From: Cannabis sativa
Lineage: Eukaryota; Streptophyta; Magnoliopsida; Rosales; Cannabaceae
NCBI RefSeq assembly: GCF_029168945.1
Contig: NC_083601.1
Span: forward strand, 16,768,160 to 16,832,159
Reading direction: 5' to 3'
DNA: 64,000 bases
Of this stretch, positions 22,215-34,433 are shown in pieces. Position numbers and translations under genes: made by a program. Every line of letters begins with the position of its first letter. The first letter of the stretch is position 1. The notes beneath the pieces were generated by a model. That model saw only the letters and a program-made list of their open reading frames with translations. It did no database searches and was not told the origin of the DNA.

Positions 22215-22466
22215 AATCTTAGCTATCTTTCAAAATATGTCTTTCTAAATCTCCTCTCTGGGCTATTTCTCCGCTAGGGTAGATTATAAGAATATTATCA
22301 GTAGCTCCGAAACTATCACCCAAAAGATATATAATAGCAAAGTCTATATAGTAGGTGTCAATCTCAAGACCATATCCTTCAGAGGCTAAGAGGAAAGGCC
22401 AACGTTAAGGAAAATCTTGAGTTTGATTCTGACTATGTAGATCAGCGTTATATCTCTTATATACAA

Positions 22467-22478
22467 TGGTATCAGAGC
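22467..22478 (+). promoter_or_regulatory. Viral primer binding site, tRNA-Met type
   Basis: TGGTATCAGAGC marks the conventional first base of a caulimovirid genome. It lies in the leader about 55 bases before the movement-protein ATG, with no LTR next to it. Confidence 0.88.
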
Positions 22479-22533
22479 CCAGATAACGTTCCCATTCATC
22501 TACACCGGTAGAGAAAGCCCCCCATCTTACATA

Positions 22534-22872
22534 ATGACTACACCCTCAGATATTATTGAGTCTTCCAGCCAACTCTCAACTCATACCACCTCAGTTTCCA
22601 TGCCTCTTACAGCTAGCCCATCTTTACGACGATCTTCTGCGAGCAAACTTGATGCTCTATATGAAGTCTCATATCTTTCTGATGATGGGAAAGTCATCTT
22701 ATTCGACCTTCCTTTAATAAACCCATATCAAGCTTTCTCCAAACCCCAAAGCCTTTTTACACGATCGATAAGACTAAAATACATAAAACTATATCACATA
22801 GATAAGACTAAAATACTTAAAACTACGTGTAACAGAAATAAGACTAATTATAGTAAAAGAAAATTGAATTAA
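22534..22872 (+). pseudogene. Caulimovirid polyprotein N-terminus (start of movement protein)
   Basis: The ATG at 22534 follows the primer site and opens a Ser/Thr-rich N-terminus (MTTPSDIIESSSQ), then a structured part around YEVSYLSDDGKVILFDL. Viral similarity fades after about 22800-22830; the last residues to the stop at 22870-22872 are probably flanking DNA or decayed repeat. The phrase IKLYHI also occurs at the left edge of the insertion, which ties the two ends together. A short near-repeat (around GATAAGACTAAAATAC) is duplicated at 22767 and 22801. Confidence 0.75.
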
Positions 22873-25800
22873 AGTGGCAAAACACAATCCTTACTAAGCC
22901 ACACCTAAGCTCAAGAAAAATTGGTGGACTTGGCTAGAGAAAAAATACAACACTTTCGATAGCTATAAATTTATTAATTAAATAATTAAAAAAATAAAAT
23001 TATCTAATTACCATTTATAATACAGTACAAATTTACTTCACCTTTTACATTTTAGCTATATAGTTATTTTAACTCATCAATTGGGATTACTTTTATTCTA
23101 ATAATTTTATCATTATGTAATTAATAAATTTAATCATGGATATATATATATAGTAGTTACCTATTATAATCGTATATAAACTATTTTATTTTATCTTCTA
23201 AAAAATTACTTTATTTTAATTGAATTTTTATTGTTTAGGAGTCATTGAAGGTGTATACCCCTCGAAAGGAACATAATTCCCATATGGATTACTTGAAATG
23301 GGGGATAAAATTAATTAAGGCAATCAATTGAAGCAAAACCTAAGGTACGGGTTAGTTTTCAAGTCAAAAAAAGCCACGTAACTCTTTAGTAAAATAGTCC
23401 TATTTTAGTTTATATATATGTTCAATTAGTTATACTAATACACCAACTCATAGATGATATTTAAAAATTAAATATCCCTAGCTATTTCTTATGAAAATAG
23501 TTATATAATACGGGTATATAGTTAATGATAATGGTCATTGACTAGTCCAATGACATCATCCTTAATTTGTCTAAAATATTATTACTATTTATGAATATGT
23601 TTAGTGCTAAATATGTATTAAATTTAAAGATAAAGATGAGAAAAGGACATAATTAACTCATAAGCACAATCACAATAATAGTATTTATTACAGTGACCCA
23701 ATATATGCTAATTATTATTAGCTAGGCACTACACTTCATTACATTTGTATATAATGAATCACTTTAAAGATCTTTAACAAAGATGATGGTTCAATAATTT
23801 AGGATATCCAAGCTTTCATCGAAATCTTCATCAAAGGTAGTGCAGATTTGAAAGAAGTATAGGTAAATTTAAAACAAAAAAGAATAAGGTATTATCTTCA
23901 TCAAAGAAGGTGGATTTTTCTTTATTAACTTTAAATAAAGAAAAAAAAAAAGTTGACTAGATCTTTTCTTTCATAACAATATATATTTTTTTTTTGGGTA
24001 TAATGACAATCCATTGTATTGTTGTTTGTGGTTGCTTCTTTCATTTTTGTTCTTTCTTTTTGGAAGATTGAAAGTACTATAAGATTTTACTTTAGATAAA
24101 AAGCCAATGTAAATTATTTGTCTTAGTCTCCAGTCATTTCTCTCTGAAATTCAGTTGCTTAGTCAGGAGTTTTTTTGGTGTGGAACGCTTAACAGTAAGA
24201 AAGTAATATATGTCACTTCCTTTCTCTCTCCTTTTTTAATTGAGATTTTAAATTATTTATAAAGATCATTATAAAAAATAAAAAATCTGCACAAATTATT
24301 CCATTTGAATTAGCAAAGGGATGTAATAACTTCAGTTTTCCAAAAATATGCATGCAAATTTGTGGGATCATGCCCTCCTCGTCTCATGTTGGAACTTTAT
24401 TATTTGGCTACTTAACATTTTTGTTCTAGAACTATAATATATATTATTGTACCCTAAATTTTTCAGCAGGTTATAAATAGTTTCTAAACTATTCACATGT
24501 TTGTAAATTAATTTTTTTGTCAAGTTTTGTGACACATGACAAACAAAATGATGATTTGGATATATTGTTCATGACATTGCCACATCAATGTTACTTGTGT
24601 AATTAAAAATAAAAAAAATTGAAAAATATGTATTTTTAAAAAATTATTAAACTAAAAATCAAATTATGATTTAAAAATTAAGTAAAATTAAATTAAATTT
24701 TTTAATTTTTTTGAATTAGTTACAAGGTGTTGATGTGGCTATAATATTTACATCATCATTTTGACAAAATTTAATAAAATGACCACTTTATAATATTAAG
24801 AATAGTTTAGTGACTATTTTAACAAATTAAAATATACAAAAGTATAATACTACATATGTCATAATTCAAATAAAAATCTAACAAATATTTTGTACAATCA
24901 ATTGTTTTTTTAAAAAATTTAAAATCAGTGTTAAGCATTTCCTATAAATAAAATAATAACAAAGTGGGACCCGATTAATAAGGATAGTAATAGTTTGGAT
25001 TAAATGATAATTAGTTTGTATTATCGAGAGGCTAGGTAAGAGCAATAATAAATAGTTTATGATAATCTAAATGCCGTTGTTATTACACATGATAGAAGCA
25101 TATATATATATTAATAATTAATTTGACTTTGTAGCTTAATCAATTCTCATTAATGGAGTAGTAAGGGAAAAACTAAAAACAAAAGCATGGTTTGGCGTTG
25201 AGTGAATATTGATTGATTCATTCACCTAATTAAAAAAACATCATAATTCATAATCATTAATGATAGTATAAGTTAATTATTATAACATAATTAAGTTAAG
25301 TTGATGCATCATTATCAAAGATTAATTGATTGAGCAAGTCAAAGCTTTAGAGTTAGAGCACCAAATATTACTCCACATCGTCTCTCGTGATTCAACTTTC
25401 TTGAGCACTGAAGCTCGAATCAATTGAATTATGGCCTTGAGTAGGAATAGGAATAGGATCACGTGCATTTATAACTATATTGTATTTTTTTTAGGTTCAT
25501 TAGTACACTAAAACTTGACAACAATAATAATATAGAAAATTTATCTGGTGCTCTTCCAATTGTACCTGATAAACTTCTAGGACACCAACAATAATAATCA
25601 AGTAAATTATATTCTAATTGGGAGGTTATAACTAAAGAGTTACACTAGAAAAAAAAAATTAAAAAACCAAAAAATATCAATGTAACAATAATAACTATAA
25701 ATAATCATTAATACAATATCATAATAGAAATATTTTAGAGTAAATATAATTTCATATATGTATTATAATTTAAAATAAAATTATTAATTTTACTTAAATA

Positions 25801-27250
25801 AATATACAAAATACATGTATGTATTTTATTAAGATATAATTATTATTATATAGAGGTATACTTTGTTAATACGAGACTTAGAAAATGTATAACTAATTAC
25901 AATTTAGAGGTTATTCCTATTTATAACTGGCCCAAATCGGGACTTATTTTTTTTATAACAAATTAGAGGTTATTCTTGAATCGAGTATTCTTAAATAGAA
26001 GTTTTACTGTATATAATATTTTTATTTTAGTCATGGGAGATTTTATTAAAAAGAATTGTAGTGCTAAGTTTTTTATTTTTTTAGGAAAAGATAATGCTTC
26101 ATTAGTAGAGAATCTTAAGGACAAAGTCTATTACAACGCTCAAAGATTTAAACGTAAATCGTTCTCGATAAGGGTAAGCAAACAACAACAAGACTAATAA
26201 ACTGACCTATCAAGGCACAAACACTTGAAGTCATAACCGTTAACAAGTACTATACCAACAAAGATGGTAGGTAAAGAAATAAATCAAGGATATAAACTAA
26301 AAATAGCAGGTCCACAATCGGGACAAACAAACAACATAAAGCAAAAAAATAAAAACAACAATGGCCAAACAAGAGCAAAAAAAAAAAAAACACAAACAAA
26401 AGCAAAAAAAAAACACTAATCTATCAGAGAGAAAAATCTAACAAGACACAAGTTTCATCTTTTTGACGCCGGAGGTACCATGAACTCAGATTACCCATCC
26501 ACCACACTAGATCCCCATGCCTCACCAGACAGATTCGAAAACTTCTACCCACCCAAGCATCATAATGTAGGATAAAAGGCACAAATCGGTGGCTCTAACT
26601 TGGGATCCATCGACGAGCACCCGGACAACCCCAACCACCCTGTCGTTGAGGCATAGTCATCGCCGACGAAGAAGCCCAATGCTTCGCAGCTCCTTCCAAG
26701 GACACCTTTGAGAAGACTCACCTCTGGCCAAACTCTCCATTCCAATCAAAAGCAAAAGCATCATCCTTAATAAATCGCACCACGAATCCCCCTCAGCTAG
26801 GGGGCAACATACGCACATTTAAGGCCAACGATGGCTTCCCCAACCGAGAAGAAGAGAAGAGAAAAGGAGAAAATCCTAGAAGAGAGAAAATCGTTTAGGA
26901 GAGAGAGAAATGATTATTGATCGGGCATTGTAGTGCTTAATTGGTAGTAATTAATTGAGTACTTGAGTCAATTTTCGTTCTAACTATCTCCAATGTCATA
27001 AGGTTCAAATATTGCGCTAATTTTGACACAAAAATTAACAAGTGTTATATTTGCTACAATATTTATATTTACTATTGTGCTCCAATGCACAAGCATTTTA
27101 TGATGCAAATTATAACAAAAAATAAAATATTGTTAATGATTATCAATAAATTAAATATTTAAAAATAACTAATAACAATATAATAATTAAAAAGATAATG
27201 GTGATCACATGGGAATTCACCTCTAAAATGTTAGCAAACCCATTACATTC
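22873..27250. other. Gene-free AT-rich spacer
   Basis: No supported gene. Most of it is AT-rich with low-complexity tracts. A 73-codon frame at 25976-26197 and one at 26560-26745 (minus) show no recognisable domain. The stretch 26450-26900 is less AT-rich, followed by purine-rich GAGAGA sequence, and may be a decayed retroelement or captured gene piece. Around 24480-24830 there are partially matching inverted segments (TAGTTTCTAAACTATTC and AATAGTTTAGTGACTA) that could be an old MITE. Confidence 0.45.
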
Positions 27251-27593
27251 GTGCACTACTACAAAAAATAGTTTTGCGTTGGTCAACGTTACGGGTCAAC
27301 GACCATGATCAATGCAAAAAATAAAGGCAAAACTTTTGCTTCAGTTATCAACTGACGCAAAAAAAGTAATATTTTGCATCGGTGGCTACTCGACGTTAAC
27401 CAGCGCCAAAAAATTAATAAAACAAATTTATATTATGCGTCAGTTATTATTAGACGCTAATATTGTTAGCGCTGGTTCATGACCGACACTAACAATGTTA
27501 TTGTCTTATAATAACCGAAGCTAAATCCTTTAAATTTAACAAACCCTATTTATTACATTCATCTCTCATTTTTCACCATTCCGAAACCAAGAA

Positions 27594-29483
27594 CTGTTGG
27601 GTTTTATGCCCTAAATAAAACTCCATTTCAATGTAATCTATTTTATTCAACATCAATAAAGAAACAGAAGTATTTTTCATTCATTTGTGTATGTTTTGGT
27701 TCACTTTATCAATTGCTTGTCTATTTGATTTATAAATTCATCTTAAACCCTTTTCACATACTTGATCCTGTTTATTGTGTTATCATCACATTGGAAAGTA
27801 AATATGACTATGTGAATAAAGTTTCCTAGATTTATCAAACATAGGGTTTTACTGATATGATAATCTACAACAAGAGTTTACTTGCATTTGGAGAACTGCT
27901 ATGTTCTTTCCAGAACATTGGTTAAAGTAAAGCTCAGGTTGGATGCATGGAGTATGCATCGGAAGGGACCGATATTGAACTTTGACTTAGATTTAATAAA
28001 ACTTACCGTAAAATATATTCAAGTCAATATCGCCAAGTTGATCCTAGATCAAATGTTCTTAATCCTGTTATGATTAGGCTCAATCTTGAAAGGCTATTCG
28101 TGTTCTTTGATTTGTTAGTTAAGCCTACTTTTAGGTCAGGGTGATACGTACATTTTGGGAACACGGTAGTGCAATTGAGTGGGAGCGCTAACATAAACAT
28201 GGAATCTATAGCTTCTATCTGGCGAATAGTAAGCAAAGGATGATCTCCTTCGAGCTTGACCAAACGAACATAAATGGTAGAGTACTCATTTCACATAAGC
28301 TGAAATATCATTTATATGGGGTCAAGTGTTTTAAGGATAAAATACATAGTAGGGTGTTACGGTAATCTAATCCCTTTACAGTGTAGATCATTCATATAGA
28401 GGATCATTGATCACATTAAGATTATAACAATGGATAACTAATGATGCGTCTATATGGTGGAATATATGGAGCATTCTATATACTGAGAGTGCAATTCTAA
28501 CTTCTATGCGTGGATTCAACGAAGAATTAATAAGTTAGTGAATTTTAGTGCTAAATTCTTGATCTACTTATTGGAAGCTCGGTTATATAGACCCATGGTC
28601 CCCGCACTAGTTGAGATAATATTGTTTGTAAGACTCATGTAATTGGTTTTGATTAATCAATTATAATTCTCAAATTAGACTATGTCTATTTGTGAAATTT
28701 TCACTAAGTAAGGGCGAAATTGTAAAGAAAGAGTTGTTAGGGGCATATTTGTTAATTATGATACTTTGTACGGTTCAATTAATAAATATGATAAATGACA
28801 ATATTATTTAATAATTATTTATAGTTATTAAATAGTTAGAATTGGCATTTAAATGGTTGAATTAGAAAATTGGCGTTTTTGAGAAAATCTGATACAAAAG
28901 TGTTAAAACTGCAAAATTGCAAAAAGCAAGGCCCAAGCCCAATAAGCCATGGCCGGCCACTTTTGTAGGTAATTTAAACTGATATTTTCATTATTTTAAT
29001 GCCAAATAATTCAAACCTAACCCTATTGGAATGCTATAAATAGATAGTGAAGGCTTCAGGAAAATTACACTTCTGATTCAGAAAACCTGAGCCTTTCTCT
29101 CTCTACCTTGGCCGCCACCCTCTCTCTCTCTTCTTCCTTGATAATTTCGAAACCCCTTAGTGATTAGAGTAGTGCCCACACACAGCAAGCAATACCTCAA
29201 TCATAGTGAGGAAGATCGTGAAGAAAGATCATCAGCAAAGGAGTTTCAGCATCAAAGATTCAGAGAAAGAAATCCAGGTTCAGATCTTGATAATACTCTG
29301 CTACAGAAAGGATACAAGGGTTAGAGATCTGAACGGAAGGAGTCATTTAATTCCGCTGCACCCAATGTAAGGTTTCCTAAACTTTATATGTGTTTATTTC
29401 ATCGTTTTAGAAAGTTCATATTTAGGGTGTTAATCAACATACTTGTGAGTAGATCTAAGATCCTGGTAAAATAATATCCAACA
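27594..29483 (+). repeat. 5' LTR of the RT-less Copia element (1,890 bp)
   Basis: Begins TGTTGGGTTTTATGCCC and ends TAATATCCAACA. A more diverged relative occurs as a solo LTR at 55280-57154. Confidence 0.93.
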
Positions 29484-29485
29484 AC

Positions 29486-29497
29486 TGGCCTCAGAGC
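29486..29497 (+). promoter_or_regulatory. Degenerate tRNA-Met primer binding site
   Basis: TGGCCTCAGAGC lies two bases after the LTR, where TGGTATCAGAGC is expected. Two substitutions (TA to CC) would weaken pairing with the tRNA. Confidence 0.75.
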
Positions 29498-32250
29498 CAT
29501 GGTAATTGATTTACTTGCAAGAAATTTGGACTTTAAAACGATTGTTTGATGTTTTTGGATGGTATCATGTTGTATTGAGTGTTATTTGGTGATTGATTGA
29601 TGTTTGTGAATTTTCGTGAAAAATAATTGAATATCTGTTTCTGGAATTATTTTTATTGGATAGTATGGAAAAAATTAAGCAAGTTACTTTTTTACATAAC
29701 TCAATTTCGATTTAATTTGAATTAGTTATGATTTTTTGAAGTTTCGAAAAAATCGGGGTTGAGCTGACACCCACCTGCACGCGCGGAAATCATGCGTGAC
29801 ACGCATTCCGCCGAGCAAACTCGGATGAGCACCCCCAGCACGCGCGCGGACGGGTATGCACTGCATCCCGTCCGTACAGCTTGCAATTTTTTCGTTTTTC
29901 TTCGTTTTTTCATGCTTTTTCATGGAATTAACTTCCGATTTTTTGTGTAGTTCTGTATTTATATATTTACTATTTCTAATTCAACTCTAATTATCATAAT
30001 GAATTAATTTAATATTTTTTAAATTTAATTCATGATATTAGTGTAATTTGAATTTGAAATAGTCAATATCTATCTTTTTTTTTTTTTGCTTAATTATCTA
30101 TCTTTATTTTAAATTTGATTATATCTTATCTTATTTTTAAATTTAAGGTCAGATTTTAAATTTTAAATTATTTTTTTTTAAATAATTTGACCTTATTTAA
30201 ATTTAAAATAAGATAACTATAATTATGTAATTTTAAATAGATGTAAGATATTCTGCTAACTTTTAAATTTTGTTATTTTATTTATTTAAATTACATTTAA
30301 AATCTGAAAAAGATATTCATTTATCTTTTTTAATTTTTTATTTAATTTTTATTTATAAAATAACATTTAATTTTTAAAAGTAGTTAGCAAATTTTGAAAT
30401 GATATTTAGGTTGGTTGAAACCTAATTTTTTCAAAATTGTAGGTTTAATTTTAAATTTAATTTTTTTTAATTTCGAATTTTTCAAATTATTTTTTAATTT
30501 TCGAAAATATTTTTTTATTTAATTAATTTTTTTTTCGAAATTATTTAATTTAAAATTAAATAAATCATACATCAACTATCCAGCTAACCTTGTTACAGGA
30601 GTATGTGTTTTAGCTTGTGTGTAAGTTTTTAAAACCTATTATTGCTTGATTGCAAATAGCCATGGTTAACTTGATGACAAATCCAATGATCTGATTTTCA
30701 CTCATGGCTCCCTTGGTCAAGTAAATAATTTGTAACAGGTATATTTACAATCTTCTTTCATCTGTGTATGACCTAGCAACATGATAGGACCCATCCAAAG
30801 TGTGACTGTGTGAGCCTATGTGTTTAATTTCATTATAGATGCATATAGGTTGTTGTTGCTAAATAAAATGTCATAGTTATTGATAGATTTTATTTAGGCC
30901 CATTTAGTTTTTGGGCTTATTCTATTAATAACAGTTGTTCATTTTAAGGTTAAATTCCTCTCTTTTGGGCCTTGTGTGAGAGTTGGGAGCCTAGTAGTGG
31001 GTACGACATACTGAACCCAGCACCCCCTCACATGAACCACCCCAATTGTGAAGGCCCATTTGCCTGATTTGAATAACTGTACTAGGTTAATTACATTAGT
31101 TTAACCTAATAAAATTGATTAGCAACATAATTAATTTAATTTATTTTGAAATTAATTTAAGAAAACTATAGTTTAAAGAATTTTATATTCTAAGCTAAAC
31201 TATATGTATTTTCTTGTATTTAATTAAATATAGAATTATAACCATCTAGATTCTTTCTGAAGCTTAATTTAAATTTTTCATTAAATATTCCTATTTAAGT
31301 TGATATTTAGTTATCTACAACTAACCAACTTAAATCTGAATATCTTTTGGATTTAAAATTTCAAAATTAAGTTGAGGAATTTTAGGCATTGGTTATTAAG
31401 ATTTTTAGATATTTTTTAAGTTAATATCTTTTCGAATATTAACTTAAAATGGAATATTTTAGATATTTTTTTTTAAGTTAATATATTTTCGAATATTAAC
31501 TTAAAATGGAATATTTTCAAATTAAGTGGTTACAACTTAATTTTAATTTAATTAAATCTTATTTGAAAGATATTTAAGTTGATTTTTTAGATTCTTCTAA
31601 AACAACTTAAACAAGATATTTTCAAATTTGTTCCATTTAATATTCGAATTTATTTTTCGAATTAAATAATAATTGAAAATTAATTAAAGTTGATTTTTTA
31701 TTAAACCAACTTTAATTTGTAATTTTTCATTATTATAATATCGAATAAAATGATTATACAAAATACAAATATTTTTTTTTTTAAAAAAATAATGAGCTTT
31801 TAATCAAGAGACATTCGATCTCCATTGTTGGTTTTACACCGCGTTTGTTTTAGTGAGTAATCCTCCCTAATGGAGGAACATTCATTAGCAATTTCGCACC
31901 GTTTAATCTCGAAAGATAAGTAGTTTGTAAGTGTTTTGTATGGTATTGATCACCCTAATGGTGGCGACCATACTTGACTTGCAAATTATGAAACAATGGT
32001 GGAAGCTCATAAGATAGAATTGCCTTGACTCTTGCCTAAATGGGACAACGCTGAATTCCAATCTTGATCGATTAAAAGGTTGCTAGAATGGTTATCATTT
32101 TAGATGAGCTGACAACTCTATTCAATGGATGATGCTTTGACTCTCGCCTAAACGGGACACTGTATCAGTTTGTTGGAAGACCTTGGAAAATAAACTATGT
32201 TAGATTTAGTATTTCTATAACATATGTCATTATTTGTTATTTTCTGAACT
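29498..32250 (+). other. Long AT-rich leader of the RT-less Copia element
   Basis: About 2.7 kb between primer site and gag with no coding similarity. It contains the G+C-rich hairpin island, then highly AT-rich sequence, including a roughly 55-bp tandem duplication at 31407-31517 (unit AGATATTTTTT...GGAATATTTT). Such leaders are common in large Copia families. Confidence 0.7.
29792..29874. other. G+C-rich triple-hairpin island in the Copia leader
   Basis: Inside an otherwise very AT-rich leader, three inverted repeats follow one another: ATGCGT/ACGCAT with a 3-base loop (29792-29806), CCGAG/CTCGG (29811-29824), and CGGACGGG/CCCGTCCG extended by ATGC/GCAT with one bulge (29847-29874). The position is just downstream of the primer site. 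A packaging or dimerisation role is speculative. Confidence 0.6.
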
Positions 32251-32289
32251 GTGTATGAATTTATGAACCAAAACCTTACTTTTGTTTTA

Positions 32290-32991
32290 TTGATGTGTTG
32301 TAGTGTCATTATGAATAACCCTCACCCCGATCCTCTCCTAGTTAATATCTTAGCAAAAGAACTCTATACTGTGAAAATGCATCCTGGTAGTTGCATAAAC
32401 TCGCACCTGTTGATGATGAATCTGAAGTTCCAAAAGGCAAATCTACTAGGAATTGATTTATCAAGAGAATAATGGGTCCAACTCATCCTTAATAGTCTTC
32501 CTCTGGAGTATAATGAATTTGTTATCTCTTACATGATCAACAATTCCAACTCCTCCGACATGGACTAGCTCGAAGCAGAATTACGAGCGCATGAACGAAA
32601 TTTGATTGCAACAGGTCCCCCTGGGTTTGCAATTCATAATCGAAGGAAAAGGACTAAGTATGAAGGATCTAGCAAAGCTGCTTCTTCAAGTACAATTATC
32701 AGACATAATCTTCTATGTTCGAATTGTAATGAAAAGGGACATCAAGAAGAACGATGTCCCAGGCTTCTAAACAATTCAAACGAAGGTAAAGCTTTTGTCT
32801 TTGAATCATGTGTTTTAGAGAACGACAAATCCGTCTGGATTGTTGATTCTGGGTCTACTAACCATGTATGTTCTTCACTGCAGTTGCTTGAAACTTGGGA
32901 AAATCTGCTTCCAGGAGAGTTAAAGCTTAAAGTTGGCAATGGCGAGTTAGTATCGGTTAAAGCTAGAGGAAAAGCCCGCATCAAGTTTTAA
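32290..32991 (+). pseudogene. Copia gag remnant with zinc knuckle and protease motif
   Basis: The frame runs from about 32290 but has stops at 32470-32472, 32566-32568 and 32989-32991. Recognisable parts are a gag helix region (LPLEYNEFVISYM), a CX2CX4HX4C knuckle (CSNCNEKGHQEERC, near 32719-32760) and the protease motif VDSGSTNH (near 32841-32864). The N-terminal half of gag appears shortened. The same frame continues after each stop, so the losses are point mutations rather than shifts. Confidence 0.8.
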
Positions 32992-34404
32992 CAAAGATTT
33001 TTAATTTTAGAAAATATTTTATTTATTCCAAACTTTAGTAGAAACTTGATTAGTGTCTCATGTTTGCAAACACAATCTTATATATTGAATTTTTCGAGTA
33101 CAAATTGTTCAATTTCTCGTAATGGATTTCAAATATGTGTTGCTACAATGGAACAAGGGCTTTATGTTTTAAGACCGAATACACAAATCTCACTTAATAG
33201 TGAACTTTTCAATGTAGCTAAACCTAGAAACCTCAAAAGAAAAGAGATTGATAATGATGATCAAACTTATCTATGGCATTTACGTTTAGGTCATATAGGC
33301 TTTGATAGACTCAATAGGCTAACCAAAGGCGGTCCATTGAAAAATGTCGTCTTAGGTGAACTGCCAGTATGCGAGTCCTGCCTAGAAGGAAAAATGACTA
33401 AACGTTGTTTCTCTGCAAAGGGAGAGCGTGCCAAAATCCATCTAGGGTTAGTGCATTCCGATGTCTGCGGACCTTTGAATGTCAAAGCCCGAGGTGGTTA
33501 TGAGTATTTTGTCACTTTCATTGACGATTTCTCTAGATATAGTTTTCTTTACCTAATGCAAAAGAAATCTGAAACGTTTGAAAAGTTTCAGGAGTTTCAT
33601 GCTTTGGCCCAAAACCAATTAGGTAAATCATTAAAGATCTTGCGAACTGATAGGGGTGGAGAATATATGGATATGCAGTTCAAAGATCATTTAATTGAAC
33701 TTGGAATTGAATCCCAATACACTGCCCCAAGCACTCCACAACAAAATGGAGTTGCAGAAAGAAGAAATCGCACTCTTTTGGAAATGGTTAGGTCTATGCT
33801 GAGTTATTCAACTCTGTCTACGTCCTTCTGGGGATATGCTATACAGATGGAAAATGATATTTTTAATGTTGTTCCATCTAAAGCAGTCCCTAAGACACCC
33901 GTCGAACTTTGGAATGGTGCTTTAAATCCCATAGGCTACACTGATTCAGATTTCCAGGCAAGTCTTGAAGACAGGAAATCTACATCTGGGATGGTGTTTA
34001 CTCTTGGGGGTGGAGCAGTGGTTTGGAGAAGTGCAAAACAAACCGCGATATCGGACTCGACTATGGAAGCTGAATACATAGCTGCAGCCAAAGCTGCTAA
34101 AGAACTTGTCTGGCTAAGAAAGTTCTTCACCAGTATAGGTGTCGTTCCTGGAATGGAAAAGCCTCTGGTCTTACTTTGTGATAACAATAGAGCAATAGCA
34201 AACAGTAAAGAACCTAGAAGCCACAAGAGAAGCAAACACATTGAAAGGAAGGATCACATTATCAGAGAATACGTGGCAAGAGGGGATGTACTAGTTGATA
34301 AAGTTGATACAGAGGACAACCTAGCTGATCCATTTACCAAAGTCTTGGCCCTGACAGCATTTGAAAAGCACCGTCTGAATTTAGGATTAATTGATATGTA
34401 CTAA
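32992..34404 (+). pseudogene. Copia integrase fused in frame to RNase H (RT deleted)
   Basis: This is in the same frame as the gag remnant and is open from 32992 to 34404. It includes the pre-integrase LWHLRLGHIGFDRLN, CESCLEGK, and the integrase core with DVCGPL, TDRGGEYM and NGVAERRNR. After VELWNGALNP (near 33927) it passes directly to RNase H IGYTDSDFQASLEDRKSTSG, through DSTMEAEYIAA and CDNNRAIA to the normal pol end LADPFTKVL. No RT motif (YVDD type) exists. The junction at about 33925-33935 keeps the frame, so the product could be an integrase-RNase H chimera if translated. It has no stop from 32992 onward. Confidence 0.88.
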
Positions 34405-34421
34405 TTAGTTTTATATTAGTG

Positions 34422-34431
34422 CAAGTGGGAG
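34422..34431 (+). promoter_or_regulatory. Polypurine tract
   Basis: The purine-rich AAGTGGGAG lies just before the 3' LTR, the usual form in large plant Copia elements. Confidence 0.75.
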
Positions 34432-34433
34432 TT

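Larger units (their letters stand above)
15802..22830 (+). mobile_element. Endogenous pararetrovirus (Caulimoviridae), one circularly permuted genome
   Basis: The gene order is movement protein (N-terminus missing on the left), coiled-coil region, coat protein with zinc knuckle, protease, RT, RNase H, C-terminal extension, non-coding region with promoter and tRNA-Met primer site, then the missing movement-protein N-terminus on the right. There are no LTRs or integrase, as expected for this family. The two edges share an identical 20-base stretch (15802-15821 and 22781-22800), giving a genome unit of about 6,979 bases. Joined across the edges, the coding region corresponds to roughly 2,090 codons, consistent with a single polyprotein as in Petuvirus; genus is not certain. 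It carries at least three frameshifts and two in-frame stops, so this is an old, inactive copy. The outer edges are approximate. Confidence 0.9.

Noticed and set aside
22467..22478. LTR retrotransposon boundary
   Set aside because: The tRNA-Met primer site is not preceded by an LTR and is followed by a pararetroviral N-terminus, so it marks the viral genome origin instead.
24480..24830. Possible old MITE
   Set aside because: Matching inverted segments are short and imperfect, and no target duplication could be defined.
26560..26745. Possible host gene exon on the minus strand
   Set aside because: The translation has no recognisable domain, splice context is weak, and surrounding sequence looks like a decayed repeat.
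29722..29923. Two minus-strand ORFs of 63-65 codons
   Set aside because: They exist because the G+C-rich hairpin island lacks stops; the two frames overlap each other and show no domain.
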